Below are positions 63,102-64,000 of a stretch of DNA of 64,000 nt, one piece after another. Numbering within the stretch: the first letter of the stretch is position 1; the number at the start of each line of letters is the position of its first letter. The translations under genes and the position numbers were made by a program. This stretch comes from Desarmillaria ectypa (taxonomy: Eukaryota; Basidiomycota; Agaricomycetes; Agaricales; Physalacriaceae), in assembly GCA_030407005.1 (NCBI GenBank), contig JAUDYN010000007.1:62001-126000 (forward strand), in the 5' to 3' direction. The notes beneath the pieces were generated by a model. That model was not told where the DNA came from and did no database searches. It saw only the letters and a list, made by a program, of their open reading frames with translations.

Positions 63102-63533
63102 TGAGTCCTTTATGACCGCCTTTCACCAACTTCATGCTTATTCATAGCTTTCTTTCAGATCATATTTGCGCCAGGCGACGAGAACAATCGATTGGAATTA
63201 TTCTGTACGGAAGAGCTCGAGCACGTTCTGAACTGCAAGACAAGGCGCCCCCTCGCTGTCGTGGATGTAGAAACTGGGGCGGTGGGAGTTACTTTGAGGG
63301 TCCTTGTCCCAGGTTCTATGCCATATCGGGGCTTTCGAGAGGTGCACCTTTTGCAAAGACTTCATTTCTCTGCCACTGGTGTTTGCCTCAATGTTGAACC
63401 CCGAACATTCTCAAGGCCGCGAATCAATTTATTTCCTCCTTCAATCTGTATTTCACCAATATCTAGTCCGCATTTATTAGCTTCCCACCGCCGCCGCCTC
63501 TACTTCTCGTGCATTCCTGGCTTCGTAGAGTAA
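63050..63533 (+). other. possible spliced gene fragment, unrecognised
   Basis: A good intron (GTGAGTCC at 63102 to TTTCTTTCAG at 63159) joins an upstream open block to 63160 onward. Two frames are open after it: one rich in Cys and Arg, ending CHWCLPQC (stop near 63397), and one beginning IIFAPGDENNRLELFC and running to 63533. I cannot decide which frame is used, and neither has a motif I know. Confidence 0.3.
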
Positions 63534-64000
63534 TCCATGGGGTATCACCTCGATCAACCCATCAATACAAAGTACCAGCCAAACTATGAGAGAGCCTTTC
63601 TCTGCTGTGGACACTGCCGTGTAATACTACCTACCCACCTACCTCTGTGTTGATGAATTTTTTCGTGTCGATATCTCTGAGTTTATGTCAACTGAACAAC
63701 AGAGGGGTAAATCTAAGGAGAGGTAAATGATGACGCAGCCATTCGCGTATTTCATGCGGTGTGCCTGATGTTCTGCATCCTTCCACTCCCATCACGCTTG
63801 ACGGGACTAATGAACATGGGGTTAGTAGACATCACCCCAGCAGCGTTTCGTCGTGTTCACCGCTTTTCTTCTGCGCTAGCTGTTACTTCGGGGCTCTTCT
63901 ACTACTGGCTTCCACTGTGTAAACCATGAAGAATCCTATCGTGGCTCCGACATACAACAATTGCTTTGTTATGAGTGTATTGGTGGACAGCAATGCTCAT
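63534..64000. other. window end, no gene seen
   Basis: No coding block, repeat pair or RNA gene recognised in the last 470 bp. Confidence 0.3.

Overview
The window looks like a stretch of a filamentous basidiomycete (Agaricomycetes-type) nuclear genome. The recognisable host genes are split by many short GT-AG introns of about 45-60 bp. They belong to secreted-hydrolase families common in mushrooms and wood- or plant-associated fungi: a class 3 lipase, a proteinase K-like subtilase and a tandem pair of GH28 endopolygalacturonases. The transposable elements are Ty3/Gypsy elements, including chromodomain elements and a second lineage with a distinctive retropepsin, both typical of Basidiomycota. 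I cannot name the species.

Layout. 1-1.13 kb: 3' part of a lipase gene with one in-frame TGA. 1.3-11.58 kb: first transposon island, holding a decayed Gypsy gag/protease (A), a solo LTR with a perfect target-site duplication, and a 5.1-kb rearranged chromodomain Gypsy (B) carrying a 1.36-kb LTR-like repeat (C). 11.6-35.5 kb: CpG-normal, mostly unrecognised sequence holding an intact 17-exon subtilase and two copies of a four-exon, 57-residue gene whose exons are too short to appear as long ORFs. 35.6-37.3 kb: a Gypsy integrase fragment (D). 37.7-47.3 kb: a full-length 9.6-kb chromodomain Gypsy on the minus strand with LTRs and a 5-bp duplication, inserted into an older copy of C and itself containing another C. 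47.3-53 kb: more LTR debris, a large imperfect inverted repeat, a direct repeat and a solo LTR (E). 53.2-60.4 kb: two endopolygalacturonase genes in tandem, separated by a second solo LTR E. 60.4-64 kb: no recognised gene.

The main genome-scale signal is CpG depletion inside the two transposon islands. Many stop codons in the Gypsy coding regions sit where Arg CGA is expected, which is the trace of C-to-T change at CpG. LTR copies at the island edges keep CpGs that internal copies have lost, so the edges of the mutated domain can be placed near 11.4, 37.7 and 52.9 kb.

The host genes do not form an obvious single pathway. The polygalacturonases (pectin backbone), subtilase (protein) and lipase (acylglycerols) would all act outside the cell in substrate degradation. 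The two polygalacturonases share intron-spanning identical tracts, which suggests recent gene conversion. The most likely undescribed item is the duplicated 57-residue gene family. All family names come from motif recognition by eye; no database search was run.
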